Of a stretch of DNA of 64,000 nucleotides, positions 8,718-17,730 are shown piece by piece (position 1 is the stretch's first letter; each line of letters begins with the position of its first letter). The stretch lies in the NCBI RefSeq assembly GCF_014650815.1, contig NZ_BMVR01000018.1, forward strand, positions 116,462 through 180,461, written 5' to 3'. The position numbers were made by a program, and so were the translations under genes. The notes under the pieces were generated by a model that was given only the letters and a program-made list of their open reading frames with translations, made no database searches and was not told the DNA's origin. This DNA comes from Streptomyces flavofungini (GTDB lineage: Bacteria > Actinomycetota > Actinomycetes > Streptomycetales > Streptomycetaceae).

Positions 8718-8777
8718 ACGAGGAGGCCATTGCCGAGCATGGGATGAACACCACCCCACCGGCAATGGCCTCTTCGT
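8718..8777 (+). promoter_or_regulatory. long hairpin in the pyrH leader
   Basis: Bases 8718-8735 pair with 8760-8777 over 18 positions (17 Watson-Crick, one G-T), with a 24-base loop. The core is GAGGCCATTGCCG. The 3' arm ends 24 bases before the pyrH ATG and 12 before its GGAG ribosome site. It could be the last terminator of the rpsB-tsf unit or a control element for UMP kinase. It is much longer and less GC-rich than the other stems nearby. Confidence 0.55.
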
Positions 8778-8800
8778 ATGTGCACCACAAGGAGAACTCC

Positions 8801-9559
8801 ATGACCAAGGCCGACACCAAGAGTGACGACGGCAAAGTAGCCGGGCGCTTCCTGCTGAAGCTGTCCGGCGAGGCGTTCGCCGGAGGCGGCGGACTCGGCG
8901 TCGACCCCGATGTGGTGCACAACATCGCCCGCGAGATCGCGGCCGTCGTGCGGGACGGCGCGCAGATCGCCGTCGTCATCGGCGGCGGCAACTTCTTCCG
9001 CGGCGCCGAGCTGCAGCAGCGCGGCATGGACCGGGCCCGCTCCGACTACATGGGCATGCTCGGCACGGTCATGAACTGCCTCGCCCTGCAGGACTTCCTG
9101 GAGAAGGAAGGCATCGACTCCCGCGTGCAGACCGCCATCACCATGGGGCAGGTCGCCGAGCCGTACATCCCGCTGCGCGCGGTGCGGCACCTGGAGAAGG
9201 GCCGCGTCGTCATCTTCGGCGCCGGCATGGGCATGCCGTACTTCTCCACCGACACCACGGCCGCCCAGCGGGCCCTGGAGATCGACGCCGAGGCCCTGCT
9301 CATGGGCAAGAACGGGGTCGACGGCGTCTACGACTCCGACCCCAAGACCAACCCGGACGCGGTGAAGTTCGACGCCCTCGGGTACGGCGAGGTCATCACC
9401 CGCGACCTGAAGGTCGCCGACGCCACCGCGGTCACGCTGTGCCGGGACAACAAGCTGCCCATCCTGGTCTTCGAACTCCTCGCCGAGGGCAATATCGCGC
9501 GGGCCGTCAAGGGTGAGAAGATCGGCACTCTCGTGGGCGACCAGGGCTCCCGGGCCTGA
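8801..9559 (+). CDS. pyrH: UMP kinase
   Basis: A 252-residue hexameric bacterial UMP kinase (amino-acid-kinase fold) that makes UDP from UMP in pyrimidine synthesis. Seen: FLLKLSGEAFAGG at the N-terminus, VVIGGGNFFRGAEL for phosphate binding, MNCLALQDFLE, FGAGMGMPYFSTDTTAAQRA, and NGVDGVYDSDPKTNP. ATG 8801 is preceded by AAGGAG (8789-8794) and gives the usual length; the frame is open to 8654, but the extra 49 codons pass through the leader hairpin. It lies between tsf and frr, as in most bacteria. Confidence 0.97.
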   Translation: MTKADTKSDDGKVAGRFLLKLSGEAFAGGGGLGVDPDVVHNIAREIAAVVRDGAQIAVVIGGGNFFRGAELQQRGMDRARSDYMGMLGTVMNCLALQDFLEKEGIDSRVQTAITMGQVAEPYIPLRAVRHLEKGRVVIFGAGMGMPYFSTDTTAAQRALEIDAEALLMGKNGVDGVYDSDPKTNPDAVKFDALGYGEVITRDLKVADATAVTLCRDNKLPILVFELLAEGNIARAVKGEKIGTLVGDQGSRA

Positions 9560-9704
9560 GCCGAGTACGTCCCCCAAGGGGATGGACGACCCCCTCGAGG
9601 GGATGGACAAAGCCCTGCCGGTCGGACACCGTGCAGGAAAGAGACGCGACGCAGCCGGCCGATCCTTGGAAGCCGGGCCTACTCAAGACACGCAGGAGCA
9701 AGTG

Positions 9705-10262
9705 GTGATCGAAGAGACCCTCCTCGAGGCCGAGGAGAAGATGGAGAAGGCCGTCGTGGTCGCCAAGGAGGACTTCGCCGCGATCCGTACGGGCCGTGCC
9801 CACCCGGCGATGTTCAACAAGATCGTGGCCGACTACTACGGCGCGCTGACGCCGATCAACCAGCTGGCCTCGTTCTCGGTGCCCGAGCCGCGCATGGCCG
9901 TGGTGACCCCGTTCGACAAGACCGCGCTGCGCAACATCGAGCAGGCGATCCGCGACTCGGACCTGGGCGTCAACCCGAGCAACGACGGCAACATCATCCG
10001 AGTGACGTTCCCCGAGCTCACCGAGGAGCGCCGCCGCGACTACATCAAGGTCGCCAAGACCAAGGGCGAGGACTCCAAGATCTCGATCCGGTCGATCCGT
10101 CGCAAGGCCAAGGAAACCATCGACAAGGCCATCAAGGACGGCGACGTCGGTGAGGACGAGGGCCGTCGCGCCGAGAAGGAGCTCGACGACACCACCGCCA
10201 AGTACGTTGCCCAGGTGGACGAGCTGCTCAAGCACAAGGAAGCCGAGCTGCTCGAGGTCTGA
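9705..10262 (+). CDS. frr: ribosome recycling factor
   Basis: A 185-residue RRF, which with EF-G splits the post-termination ribosome. It has the whole conserved body: KMEKAVVVAKEDFAAIRTGR, PINQLASFSVPEPR, DLGVNPSNDGNIIRVTFPEL and a C-terminal helix rich in Lys/Glu. The start is GTG 9705 (V-IEETLLEAEEKM), with AGGAG at 9694-9698; this is the conserved RRF length, whereas the frame from 9513 overlaps pyrH and has no similarity. The pyrH-frr gap has the same ten bases GGGGATGGAC twice, within 40 bases of the pyrH stop. Confidence 0.96.
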   Translation: MIEETLLEAEEKMEKAVVVAKEDFAAIRTGRAHPAMFNKIVADYYGALTPINQLASFSVPEPRMAVVTPFDKTALRNIEQAIRDSDLGVNPSNDGNIIRVTFPELTEERRRDYIKVAKTKGEDSKISIRSIRRKAKETIDKAIKDGDVGEDEGRRAEKELDDTTAKYVAQVDELLKHKEAELLEV

Positions 10263-10309
10263 TCGAGTCTGACTCGACGTCCGATCTAGGTCTGAGGAAT
10301 CCGAATTCC

Positions 10310-11446
10310 GTGAACGACACTTCCTGGGGGGCGCCGTCCAGAGCCGGGTACTGGGGGGCGCCCGACCAGGGACCGGTCCAGGGTGCTGCCCCGGCGGGTC
10401 CCGCATACGATGCGCAGGATGCACTGACTCCTTCGGAGACTCAGCCCATGCCCATCGTTCCCGACGTAGCCGCGAGCGGCGGACACCAGGACGACGACCG
10501 GGGGGCTGCTCAGCCGAGCGGCCCCCTGTTCGGTGACGGGGTGCCGCCCGCGCCCTCAGCCCACCCCGCGCAGAAGCCGCAGGAGCCCATGACCGGCGCA
10601 GCACAGCCCGCCCCAGCCCCGCCGAAGAAGAAGAGCGCGGGCCGTGACCTCGGGGCGGCCATAGGTGTCGGCGTGGGTCTCGGCGCGGTCATCGTCGCCT
10701 CGCTGTTCATCGAGAAGGCCGTCTTCGTCGGCGTCATAGCGGTCGCCGTGGTGGTCGGCCTCTGGGAGCTGACGTCACGCCTTGAAGAGCGCAAGGGCAT
10801 CAAGGCGCCGCTCGTACCGCTCGCGGTGGGCGGCGCCGCGATGGTCGTCGCCGGGTACGTCCGCGGGGCCGAGGGCGCCTGGGTGGCGATGGCGCTGACC
10901 GCCCTCGCGGTACTCGTCTGGCGTATGACCGAGCCGCCCGAGGGCTATCTGAAGGACGTCACGGCCGGTGTCTTCGCCGCGTTCTACGTCCCCTTCCTCG
11001 CGACCTTCGTCGCGCTGATGCTCACCGCGGACGACGGCCCGCAGCGGGTGCTCACCTTCCTGGTCCTCACGGTGGTCAGCGACACCGGCGCGTACGCCAT
11101 CGGCTGGCGCTTCGGCAAGCACAAGCTCGCCCCCCGCATCAGCCCCGGAAAGACCCGCGAGGGCCTGCTCGGCGCGGTCGCCTTCGCGATGGCGGCGGGC
11201 GCGCTGTGCATGCACTTCCTGATCGACGACGGCACCTGGTGGCAGGGCCTGCTCATCGGCCTCGCGGTGGCGGCGAGCGCGACGCTCGGCGACCTCGGCG
11301 AGTCGATGATCAAGCGGGACCTCGGCATCAAGGACATGGGCACGCTGCTGCCGGGCCACGGCGGCATCATGGACCGCCTGGACTCCCTGCTGCCGACGGC
11401 ACCGGTGGTGTGGCTCCTGCTCGTGGTGTTCGTCGGCTCCGGCTGA
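10310..11446 (+). CDS. cdsA: phosphatidate cytidylyltransferase
   Basis: A 378-residue membrane enzyme that makes CDP-diacylglycerol from phosphatidic acid and CTP, the branch point to all phospholipids. The first about 110 residues are a Pro/Gly/Gln-rich cytosolic extension, common in Streptomyces but absent from E. coli CdsA; then come about eight hydrophobic segments. The CDS signature is intact near the C-terminus (SMIKRDLGIKDMGTLLPGHG, continuing with GIMDRLD). The start is GTG 10310, with TGAGGA at 10292-10297. It follows frr by 47 bases and is probably in the same transcript. Confidence 0.94.
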   Translation: MNDTSWGAPSRAGYWGAPDQGPVQGAAPAGPAYDAQDALTPSETQPMPIVPDVAASGGHQDDDRGAAQPSGPLFGDGVPPAPSAHPAQKPQEPMTGAAQPAPAPPKKKSAGRDLGAAIGVGVGLGAVIVASLFIEKAVFVGVIAVAVVVGLWELTSRLEERKGIKAPLVPLAVGGAAMVVAGYVRGAEGAWVAMALTALAVLVWRMTEPPEGYLKDVTAGVFAAFYVPFLATFVALMLTADDGPQRVLTFLVLTVVSDTGAYAIGWRFGKHKLAPRISPGKTREGLLGAVAFAMAAGALCMHFLIDDGTWWQGLLIGLAVAASATLGDLGESMIKRDLGIKDMGTLLPGHGGIMDRLDSLLPTAPVVWLLLVVFVGSG

Positions 11447-11547
11447 GCGGCACCGTGCACACCTTTTGACCTGCTGTTTCGCGCGAAGGGGCTCGTTATC
11501 CACAGGGTGCGGGCCCCTCTTCGTATCTCTGGGACAATGGGTTCACC

Positions 11548-12654
11548 ATGCCTAAGCCCGGAGAACTCACTTTCGTTGCCCCCCGTGGAGCCAAGAAGCC
11601 GCCGCGGCACCTCGCCGACCTGACGCCCGCCGAGCGGAAGGAAGCCGTCGCCGCCATCGGTGAGAAGCCGTTCCGCGCCAAGCAGCTCTCGCAGCACTAC
11701 TTCGCCCGGTACGCCCACGACCCCGAGCAGTGGACGGACATCCCGGCCGGTGCGCGCGGCAAGCTGCAGGAGGCGCTGCTGCCGGAGCTGATGTCGGTGG
11801 TGCGGCACATCAGCTGTGACGACGACACCACCCGCAAGACGCTGTGGCGGCTGTTCGACGGGACGCTCGTCGAGTCGGTGCTGATGCGCTACCCCGACCG
11901 GGTCACCATGTGCATCAGCTCCCAGGCGGGCTGCGGCATGAACTGCCCGTTCTGCGCCACCGGCCAGGCCGGTCTGGACCGGAACCTGTCGACCGCCGAG
12001 ATCGTGCACCAGATCGTCGACGGCATGCGGGCCCTGCGCGACGGCGAGATCCCGGGCGGACCGGCCCGGCTCTCGAACATCGTCTTCATGGGCATGGGCG
12101 AGCCGCTGGCGAACTACAACCGCGTGACCGGCGCCATCCGCCGCCTCACCGACCCCGAGCCGGACGGCGTGGGCCTCTCGCAGCGCGGCATCACCGTGTC
12201 CACGGTCGGCCTGGTGCCCGCCATCCACCGGTTCGCGGACGAGGGCTTCAAGTGCCGTCTCGCCATCTCGCTGCACGCGCCCGACGACGAGCTGCGCGAC
12301 ACCCTGGTTCCGGTCAACACGCGCTGGAAGGTGCGTGAGGTCCTGGACGCGGGCTGGGAGTACGCGGCCAAGTCGGGCCGCCGCCTGTCCATCGAGTACG
12401 CGCTGATCCGGGACATCAACGACCAGGCATGGCGTGGTGACCGGCTCGGACGGCTGCTCAAGGGCAAGCCGGTGCACGTCAACCTCATTCCGCTGAACCC
12501 CACGCCGGGCTCGAAGTGGACCGCCTCGCGGCCCGAGGACGAGAAGGCCTTCGTCGAGGCCATCGCGGCCCACGGGGTGCCGGTCACCGTCCGCGACACC
12601 CGGGGCCAGGAGATCGACGGGGCGTGCGGGCAGCTCGCGGCGGCCGAGAGGTAG
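11548..12654 (+). CDS. rlmN: dual-specificity rRNA/tRNA adenine-C2 methyltransferase RlmN
   Basis: A 368-residue radical-SAM enzyme that methylates C2 of A2503 in 23S rRNA and A37 in some tRNAs. The iron-sulphur motif is Cys129-x3-Cys133-x2-Cys136 (AGCGMNCPFC). The second catalytic Cys of the RlmN mechanism is present as Cys360 in GACGQL near the end. FMGMGEPLANYN is the SAM-binding GGE-like motif. It starts at ATG 11548 after a 101-base gap from cdsA. The thiamine riboswitch begins about 30 bases after its stop. Confidence 0.96.
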   Translation: MPKPGELTFVAPRGAKKPPRHLADLTPAERKEAVAAIGEKPFRAKQLSQHYFARYAHDPEQWTDIPAGARGKLQEALLPELMSVVRHISCDDDTTRKTLWRLFDGTLVESVLMRYPDRVTMCISSQAGCGMNCPFCATGQAGLDRNLSTAEIVHQIVDGMRALRDGEIPGGPARLSNIVFMGMGEPLANYNRVTGAIRRLTDPEPDGVGLSQRGITVSTVGLVPAIHRFADEGFKCRLAISLHAPDDELRDTLVPVNTRWKVREVLDAGWEYAAKSGRRLSIEYALIRDINDQAWRGDRLGRLLKGKPVHVNLIPLNPTPGSKWTASRPEDEKAFVEAIAAHGVPVTVRDTRGQEIDGACGQLAAAER

Positions 12655-12683
12655 TCTTGCGGGCGTAACCACATCTGCATATT

Positions 12684-12774
12684 CCGACAGGGGAGCGCCA
12701 CAGCGCTGAGAGTGCGGTATCGGCCGCAGACCCTCTGAACCTCGCCCAGGTCATTCTGGGTAGGAAGTTCGGTC
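12684..12774 (+). promoter_or_regulatory. TPP riboswitch (THI element)
   Basis: The conserved core is readable: GGGGAGC opening arm, GCTGAGAGTGCGG, CAGACCCTCTGAACCT, and the distal arm CCAGGTCATTCTGG, closed by GTAGGAAG. The P4/P5 arm CCCAGGTCATTCTGGG has perfectly paired ends. It binds thiamine pyrophosphate and normally shuts off thiamine synthesis or uptake genes. It lies 100 bases before the thiamine transporter operon, which fits. Confidence 0.95.
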
Positions 12775-12791
12775 GCTACTCAAGCTGTTGC

Positions 12792-12843
12792 GCCCTGCCC
12801 GGGACGCCGATCGACGATTCGACTCGACGGTCCCGGGCGGGGC
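12792..12843 (+). terminator. riboswitch expression-platform hairpin
   Basis: GCCCTGCCCGGGAC (12792-12805) pairs with GTCCCGGGCGGGGC (12830-12843) over 14 positions with one T-G wobble; the loop is 24 bases. The stretch TCTCTTCCT follows. It lies between the TPP aptamer and the GGAGG ribosome site (about 12867) of the transporter gene, so it is the likely terminator switched by TPP. Confidence 0.65.
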
Positions 12844-12880
12844 CGCGTCTCTTCCTGGTCACTCCAGGAGGAATGTTTCC

Positions 12881-13963
12881 GTGAGCACCATCAAGAAGGC
12901 TTCGGTCACGGCGGTCGCCGTGGGCCTCGGGCTCGTCGCGGTCACCGCGTGCGGCTCGGACAGCGGCTCGGGGGGTTCGGACGCGAAGTCCGTGACCCTG
13001 GTGACGCACGACTCCTTCAACGTCTCCAAGAGCGTCCTGAAGGACTTCGAGAAGACCTCCGGCTACCGGGTCAAGGTCCTGGAGGACGGCGACGCCGGGC
13101 AGGCCGTGAACAAGGCGATCCTGTCCAAGGGCAACCCGCAGGGCGACGTCTTCTTCGGCGTCGACAACACCCTGCTCTCCCGCGCGCTCGACAACGACGT
13201 CTTCGAGCCGTACGAGGCCAAGGGCGCGGACCTGATCCTGCCGCAGTACCGGCTCGCCGGGGGCGAGAAGGGCGTCACGCCCATCGACTCCGGCGACATC
13301 TGCGTGAACTACGACAAGAAGTACTTCGCCGACAAGAAGCTGGCGCCGCCGAAGTCCTTCGACGACCTGATCAAGCCCCGGTACAAGAACCTCCTCGTCA
13401 CCGAGAACGCCTCGACCTCCTCGCCCGGCCTCGGCTTCGTGCTCGGCACGGCCGCGAAGTACGGCGACGACGGCTGGGAGGCGTACTGGAAGAAGCTGAA
13501 GGCCAACGGCGTCAAGGTCGTCGACGGCTGGGAGCAGGCGTACAACGAGGAGTTCTCCGGCTCGGCCGGCGGCAAGAAGGCCAAGGGCGACCGGCCGCTC
13601 GTGGTGTCGTACGCGTCGTCGCCGCCCGTCGAGGTGCTGTACGCCAAGCCGCAGCCCAAGGAGGCGCCGACCGGCGTCGCGACCGACACCTGCTTCCGGC
13701 AGATCGAGTACGCGGGCCTGCTGAAGGGTGCGCAGAACGAGAAGGGCGGCAAGGCGCTCCTCGACTTCATGATCAGCAAGAAGTTCCAGGACGACATGCC
13801 GCTCCAGATGTTCGTGAACCCGGTGCGGGAGGCCGCGCAGACGCCCGAGCTGTTCCGGAAGTTCGGCGTGACGGTCGACAAGCCGGAGACCATGGCGCCG
13901 AAGAAGATCGCCGACAAGCGTGAGCAGTGGGTCAAGTCATGGACCTCGCTCGTTCTGAAGTAG
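12881..13963 (+). CDS. thiB: thiamine ABC transporter substrate-binding lipoprotein
   Basis: A 360-residue solute-binding protein of the ThiB family, anchored outside the membrane. The N-terminus is a lipoprotein signal with the lipobox VTAC (Cys24), followed by a Ser/Gly-rich linker. The mature part has VTLVTHDSFNVSKSVLKDFE and GDVFFGVDNTLLSRAL, typical of ThiB/TbpA. GTG 12881 was chosen because AGGAGGA lies at 12866-12872; the open frame extends 31 codons upstream through the terminator hairpin. Its end overlaps the permease start by 25 bases. Control by the TPP riboswitch is expected. Confidence 0.92.
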   Translation: MSTIKKASVTAVAVGLGLVAVTACGSDSGSGGSDAKSVTLVTHDSFNVSKSVLKDFEKTSGYRVKVLEDGDAGQAVNKAILSKGNPQGDVFFGVDNTLLSRALDNDVFEPYEAKGADLILPQYRLAGGEKGVTPIDSGDICVNYDKKYFADKKLAPPKSFDDLIKPRYKNLLVTENASTSSPGLGFVLGTAAKYGDDGWEAYWKKLKANGVKVVDGWEQAYNEEFSGSAGGKKAKGDRPLVVSYASSPPVEVLYAKPQPKEAPTGVATDTCFRQIEYAGLLKGAQNEKGGKALLDFMISKKFQDDMPLQMFVNPVREAAQTPELFRKFGVTVDKPETMAPKKIADKREQWVKSWTSLVLK

Positions 13964-15690
13964 CCGAAGCGGCTGCGGAGGCCCCGCCGGGGAAGACCGG
14001 CGGGGCCCCTCCCGGCCGCGCGGGCCGCGTCCCCGGGCGGCCGCGCGATCGACGGGGGAGCGCGGTGCGGCTCGGCCTCATGGCCCTGCCCGTCGCGTTC
14101 TTCGGCGTCTTCTTCGCCTATCCGGTCGCCGCGATCGTCGCGCGCGGCCTGAAGGCGGACGGGAACTGGCAGTTCGGGCGGATTACCGACGTGCTCGGGC
14201 AGTCCGACATCCAGCAGGTGCTGTGGTTCACCACCTGGCAGGCGCTCGCGTCGACTGCGCTCACGCTCCTCATCGCGCTCCCCGGCGCGTACGTCTTCGC
14301 GCGCTTCGACTTCCCCGGCAAGCAGGTGCTCCGGGCCGTCGTGACCGTGCCGTTCGTGCTGCCGACGGTCGTCGTCGGCACGGCGTTCCTCGCGCTGATC
14401 GGGCGCGGCGGGCTCTTCGACGAGCTGTGGGGCGTACGCCTGGACACGACGGTGTGGGCGATCCTGCTCGCGCACGTCTTCTTCAACTACGCCGTCGTCG
14501 TCCGCACCGTCGGCGGGCTCTGGTCGCAGCTCGACCCGCGGCAGGAGGAGGCCGCGCGGATGCTCGGGGCCTCGCGCGCGCGGGCCTGGCGGACGGTGAC
14601 GCTGCCCGCGCTCGCGCCCGCCGTCGCGGCGGCCGCGCTGATGGTCTTCCTGTTCACGTTCACGTCGTTCGGTGTCGTCCAGATCCTCGGCGGTCCGGCG
14701 TACTCGACCCTCGAAGTCGAGATCTACCGGCAGACGGCGCAGCTCCTCGACCTGCCGACGGCCGCGGTCCTCACGCTCGTGCAGTTCGCGGCGGTCGGCG
14801 GGGTCCTCGCCGTGCACGCCTGGACGGTGCGGCGGCGCGAGAGCGCGCTGAAGCTGGTGGACGCCGCGGCGACGGTGCGGCGGCCGCGCGGCGCCGGGCA
14901 GTGGAGCCTGCTCGGCTTCGTGCTCCTGACCATCGTGCTGCTGATCCTGCTGCCGCTCGGCGTCCTGGTGCAGCGGTCGTTCGACGGTCCCGACGGCTTC
15001 GGCTTCCTGTACTACGAGACGCTGCGGTCGGCCGACGGCGGGGCATTCCTCGTCCCGGCCATCGACGCGATCGGAAACTCGCTGCGGTACGCGGTCGTGG
15101 CCACGGCCATCGCGGTGGTCATCGGCGGGCTCGCGGCGGCCGCGCTGACTCGGCGTGCGGGGCGGCTCGTGCGCGGGTTCGACGCGCTCCTGATGCTGCC
15201 GCTCGGCGTGTCCGCGGTGACCGTCGGCTTCGGCTTCCTGATCACGCTGGACGAGCCGCCGCTCGACCTGCGGGCGTCCTGGTTCCTGGTGCCGCTGGCG
15301 CAAGCCCTGGTGGGCGTGCCGTTCGTCGTCCGCACCATGCTGCCGGTGCTGCGCGCGGTGGACGGGCGGCTGCGCGAGGCGGCGGCGGTGCTCGGGGCGT
15401 CGCCGCTGCGGGCCTGGCGGGAGGTCGACTTCCCGCTGGTGCGGCGGGCGCTGCTGATCGCGGCGGGCTTCGCCTTCGCGGTGTCGCTCGGCGAGTTCGG
15501 CGCCACGGTGTTCATCGCCCGGCCGGACAACCCGACGCTGCCGGTCGCGGTGGCGCGGCTGCTCGGGCGGGCCGGGGACCTCAACTACGGGCAGGCGATG
15601 GCTCTGTCGACGATCCTGATGGTGGTGTGCGCGGTGTCGCTGTTGCTCCTGGAGCGGTTGCGTACGGAACGTACGACGGGAGAGTTCTGA
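13939..15690 (+). CDS. thiP: thiamine ABC transporter permease, double-length
   Basis: A 583-residue membrane protein made of two fused permease domains, as in ThiP and FbpB-type transporters, with about 12 hydrophobic segments. Each half has the EAA cytosolic loop: EEAARMLGASRARAWRTVTL in the first and REAAAVLGASPLRAWREVDF in the second. ATG 13939 lies inside the end of thiB, so translation is coupled; a GTG at 13927 is possible. The first about 40 residues are Pro/Gly/Arg-rich and cytosolic. The stop overlaps the start of the ATPase gene by one base. Confidence 0.9.
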   Translation: MDLARSEVAEAAAEAPPGKTGGAPPGRAGRVPGRPRDRRGSAVRLGLMALPVAFFGVFFAYPVAAIVARGLKADGNWQFGRITDVLGQSDIQQVLWFTTWQALASTALTLLIALPGAYVFARFDFPGKQVLRAVVTVPFVLPTVVVGTAFLALIGRGGLFDELWGVRLDTTVWAILLAHVFFNYAVVVRTVGGLWSQLDPRQEEAARMLGASRARAWRTVTLPALAPAVAAAALMVFLFTFTSFGVVQILGGPAYSTLEVEIYRQTAQLLDLPTAAVLTLVQFAAVGGVLAVHAWTVRRRESALKLVDAAATVRRPRGAGQWSLLGFVLLTIVLLILLPLGVLVQRSFDGPDGFGFLYYETLRSADGGAFLVPAIDAIGNSLRYAVVATAIAVVIGGLAAAALTRRAGRLVRGFDALLMLPLGVSAVTVGFGFLITLDEPPLDLRASWFLVPLAQALVGVPFVVRTMLPVLRAVDGRLREAAAVLGASPLRAWREVDFPLVRRALLIAAGFAFAVSLGEFGATVFIARPDNPTLPVAVARLLGRAGDLNYGQAMALSTILMVVCAVSLLLLERLRTERTTGEF

Positions 15691-16757
15691 TGACGGCCAC
15701 ACAGGCGAAGCCCGAGGTGGCCGGTGCCACCGGCGAGGCGCTGCTGCGGCTTGCGGACGTGACGGTACGGTTCGGGGCGCGCGCCGCCCTCGACCGGGTC
15801 GCCCTCGACGTCGCCGAGCACGAGATCGTGTGCGTGCTCGGGCCGAGCGGCAGCGGCAAGTCGACGCTGCTGCGGGTCGTCGCCGGGCTGCAGGGCCTCG
15901 ACGGCGGGCGGGTCGTGCTCGGCGGGCGCGACCAGGGCGGGGTGCCCGCGCACAAGCGGGGCGTCGGCCTGATGTTCCAGGACCATCAGCTCTTCCCGCA
16001 GCGGGACGTGGCGGGCAACGTCGGCTTCGGGCTGCGCATGCACGGCGCCTCGCGCTCCGAACAGGCCCTGCGGGTCGCCGAGTTGCTCGACCTGGTGGGG
16101 CTTCCGGGCGCGCAGAAGCGGGCCGTGTCGGCGCTGTCGGGCGGCGAGCAGCAGCGCGTCGCGCTCGCCCGCGCGCTCGCGCCGCGCCCCCGGCTGCTGA
16201 TGCTCGACGAGCCCCTCGGCCAGCTCGACCGCTCGCTGCGTGAGCGCCTCGTCGTCGAACTGCGGGAACTCTTCGACGAGTTGGGCACCACCGTGCTCGC
16301 CGTCACGCACGACCAGGGCGAGGCGTTCGCGCTCGCCGACCGGGTCGTGGTCATGCGGGACGGGCGGATCGCCCAGTCCGGCACGCCCCTTGAGGTGTGG
16401 CGGAACCCGGCCGACGAGTTCGTGGCGCGCTTCCTCGGCTTCGACAACGTGGTCGACGCGACCGTCACCGGCGAGGCCGCGGACACGGTGTGGGGCAAGA
16501 TCCCGGTGCCCGCCGGGACCCGGCAGGGGGCGTGCCGACTGCTCGTACGGCCCGCCGGGGTGCGGCTCGTGGGGGCGCGGGACGGGCTCGCGTGTGTGGT
16601 CGCGGCGCGTACGTTCCGGGGCACGCACGTCGCCGTCCAGTTGGAGCCCCCGGGCGGGCCGAGGCTCGAAGCGGCGTGCGCGCTGCGGGACGCGCCCGCT
16701 GTGGGGGAGGCGGTGGGGGTCGCCTTCGACTCGGGTGACGTGGTGGTGCTCGGCTGA
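15690..16757 (+). CDS. thiamine ABC transporter ATP-binding protein
   Basis: A 355-residue importer ATPase that should power ThiBP. Motifs: Walker A GPSGSGKST, Q-loop MFQDHQLFP, signature LSGGEQQRVALARAL, Walker B LLMLDEPLGQLD, H-loop AVTHD. Past about residue 240 it has a TOBE-like C-terminal domain, which ThiQ of enterobacteria lacks; this is closer to FbpC/PotA-type ATPases. Start ATG 15690 overlaps the thiP stop (TGATG). Thiamine as substrate is inferred from the riboswitch and the ThiB-like binding protein. Confidence 0.87.
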   Translation: MTATQAKPEVAGATGEALLRLADVTVRFGARAALDRVALDVAEHEIVCVLGPSGSGKSTLLRVVAGLQGLDGGRVVLGGRDQGGVPAHKRGVGLMFQDHQLFPQRDVAGNVGFGLRMHGASRSEQALRVAELLDLVGLPGAQKRAVSALSGGEQQRVALARALAPRPRLLMLDEPLGQLDRSLRERLVVELRELFDELGTTVLAVTHDQGEAFALADRVVVMRDGRIAQSGTPLEVWRNPADEFVARFLGFDNVVDATVTGEAADTVWGKIPVPAGTRQGACRLLVRPAGVRLVGARDGLACVVAARTFRGTHVAVQLEPPGGPRLEAACALRDAPAVGEAVGVAFDSGDVVVLG

Positions 16758-16868
16758 GGAGTGGGTGGGGACGGCCTGGTGGGGGGCGCCGGGGTGGTCC
16801 GGCGGAGTGCTCGGGGCGTGCCGGAAATGGGGCTGCCGTCGGCTGAGACGCCGATCTATGGTTCGGCC

Positions 16869-17660
16869 ATGACGAGACTGGGTTACGACCGCTACCGCGA
16901 AGAAGTCGGCCGCCAGCTGGCGCTGTTCCGGGAGACGCTGGTGGGGGCCGACCTGACGGTCACCGTGCCGACCTGCCCCGAGTGGACCCTCGGGGAGCTC
17001 GCCCGGCACACCGGTGGTGCCGTGCGGTGGGTCGAGGCGCACGTCCGTACGCGGGCGGAGAAGCACATCCCCGAGTCGGACGTCCCCGGGGTCCCCGGGC
17101 CCGGCGACGACGATCCCGCCGGGCTCGACGCGTGGCTCGCCGAGACGGCGGAGCTGATCGACGCGGCCTTCGCGGGGGCCACGGGGGAGACTGCCGTGTG
17201 GACGTGGGCGGGGGAGCACACCGCCGAGTTCTGGGCGCGGCGGATGACGCACGAGGTTGCCGTGCATCGGGCCGACGCCGCCATCGCCGCGGGGGTCGAG
17301 TACGTCGTCGCGCCCGAGGTCGCCGCCGACGCGGTCGACGAGTGGCTGGAGATCGTGCAGTACGTCCAGCGGACCAACTTGGCCGACAACGCCCGTGAGC
17401 TGCGTGGGAGTGGGCGGACCATTCATCTGCACGCGGTGGACGCGGAGGCTTCGCTCGACGCGGAGTGGGTGGTCGAGTTGGCCGAGGAAGGGGTGGTGTG
17501 GCGGCGGGCTCATGAGAAGTCCGACGTTGCGCTGCGGGGGCCGCTTACCGAGGTGCTGCTCGCGTTCTACCGGCGGCGGGGGTTGGACTCCGGGCGGGTT
17601 GAGGTGCTGGGGGATCGGGAGTTGCTGGAGTTCTGGCTGGAGCGGGCGTCGTTCGGGTGA
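16869..17660 (+). CDS. maleylpyruvate isomerase/DinB-type mycothiol-dependent enzyme family protein
   Basis: A 263-residue protein with the N-terminal metal-binding domain of mycothiol-dependent maleylpyruvate isomerases: VPTCPEWTLGELARHTGGAV, then WARRMTHEVAVHRADA, which holds the HxxxE/D-type metal ligands of the DinB fold. A small C-terminal domain follows. Many actinobacterial paralogues use mycothiol as thiol cofactor, but the substrate is rarely known. ATG 16869 was chosen as MTRLGYDRYREEVGRQ is a usual beginning; the frame is open to 16761. It follows the thiamine operon by 111 bases and probably has its own promoter. Confidence 0.8.
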   Translation: MTRLGYDRYREEVGRQLALFRETLVGADLTVTVPTCPEWTLGELARHTGGAVRWVEAHVRTRAEKHIPESDVPGVPGPGDDDPAGLDAWLAETAELIDAAFAGATGETAVWTWAGEHTAEFWARRMTHEVAVHRADAAIAAGVEYVVAPEVAADAVDEWLEIVQYVQRTNLADNARELRGSGRTIHLHAVDAEASLDAEWVVELAEEGVVWRRAHEKSDVALRGPLTEVLLAFYRRRGLDSGRVEVLGDRELLEFWLERASFG

Positions 17661-17730
17661 GCGTTGCCGTGACGGCTCTGTCGGCTCCGGGGCTGTGCCC
17701 GCCCGTGCCGCCCCTGGCGGCCCAGTCGCC

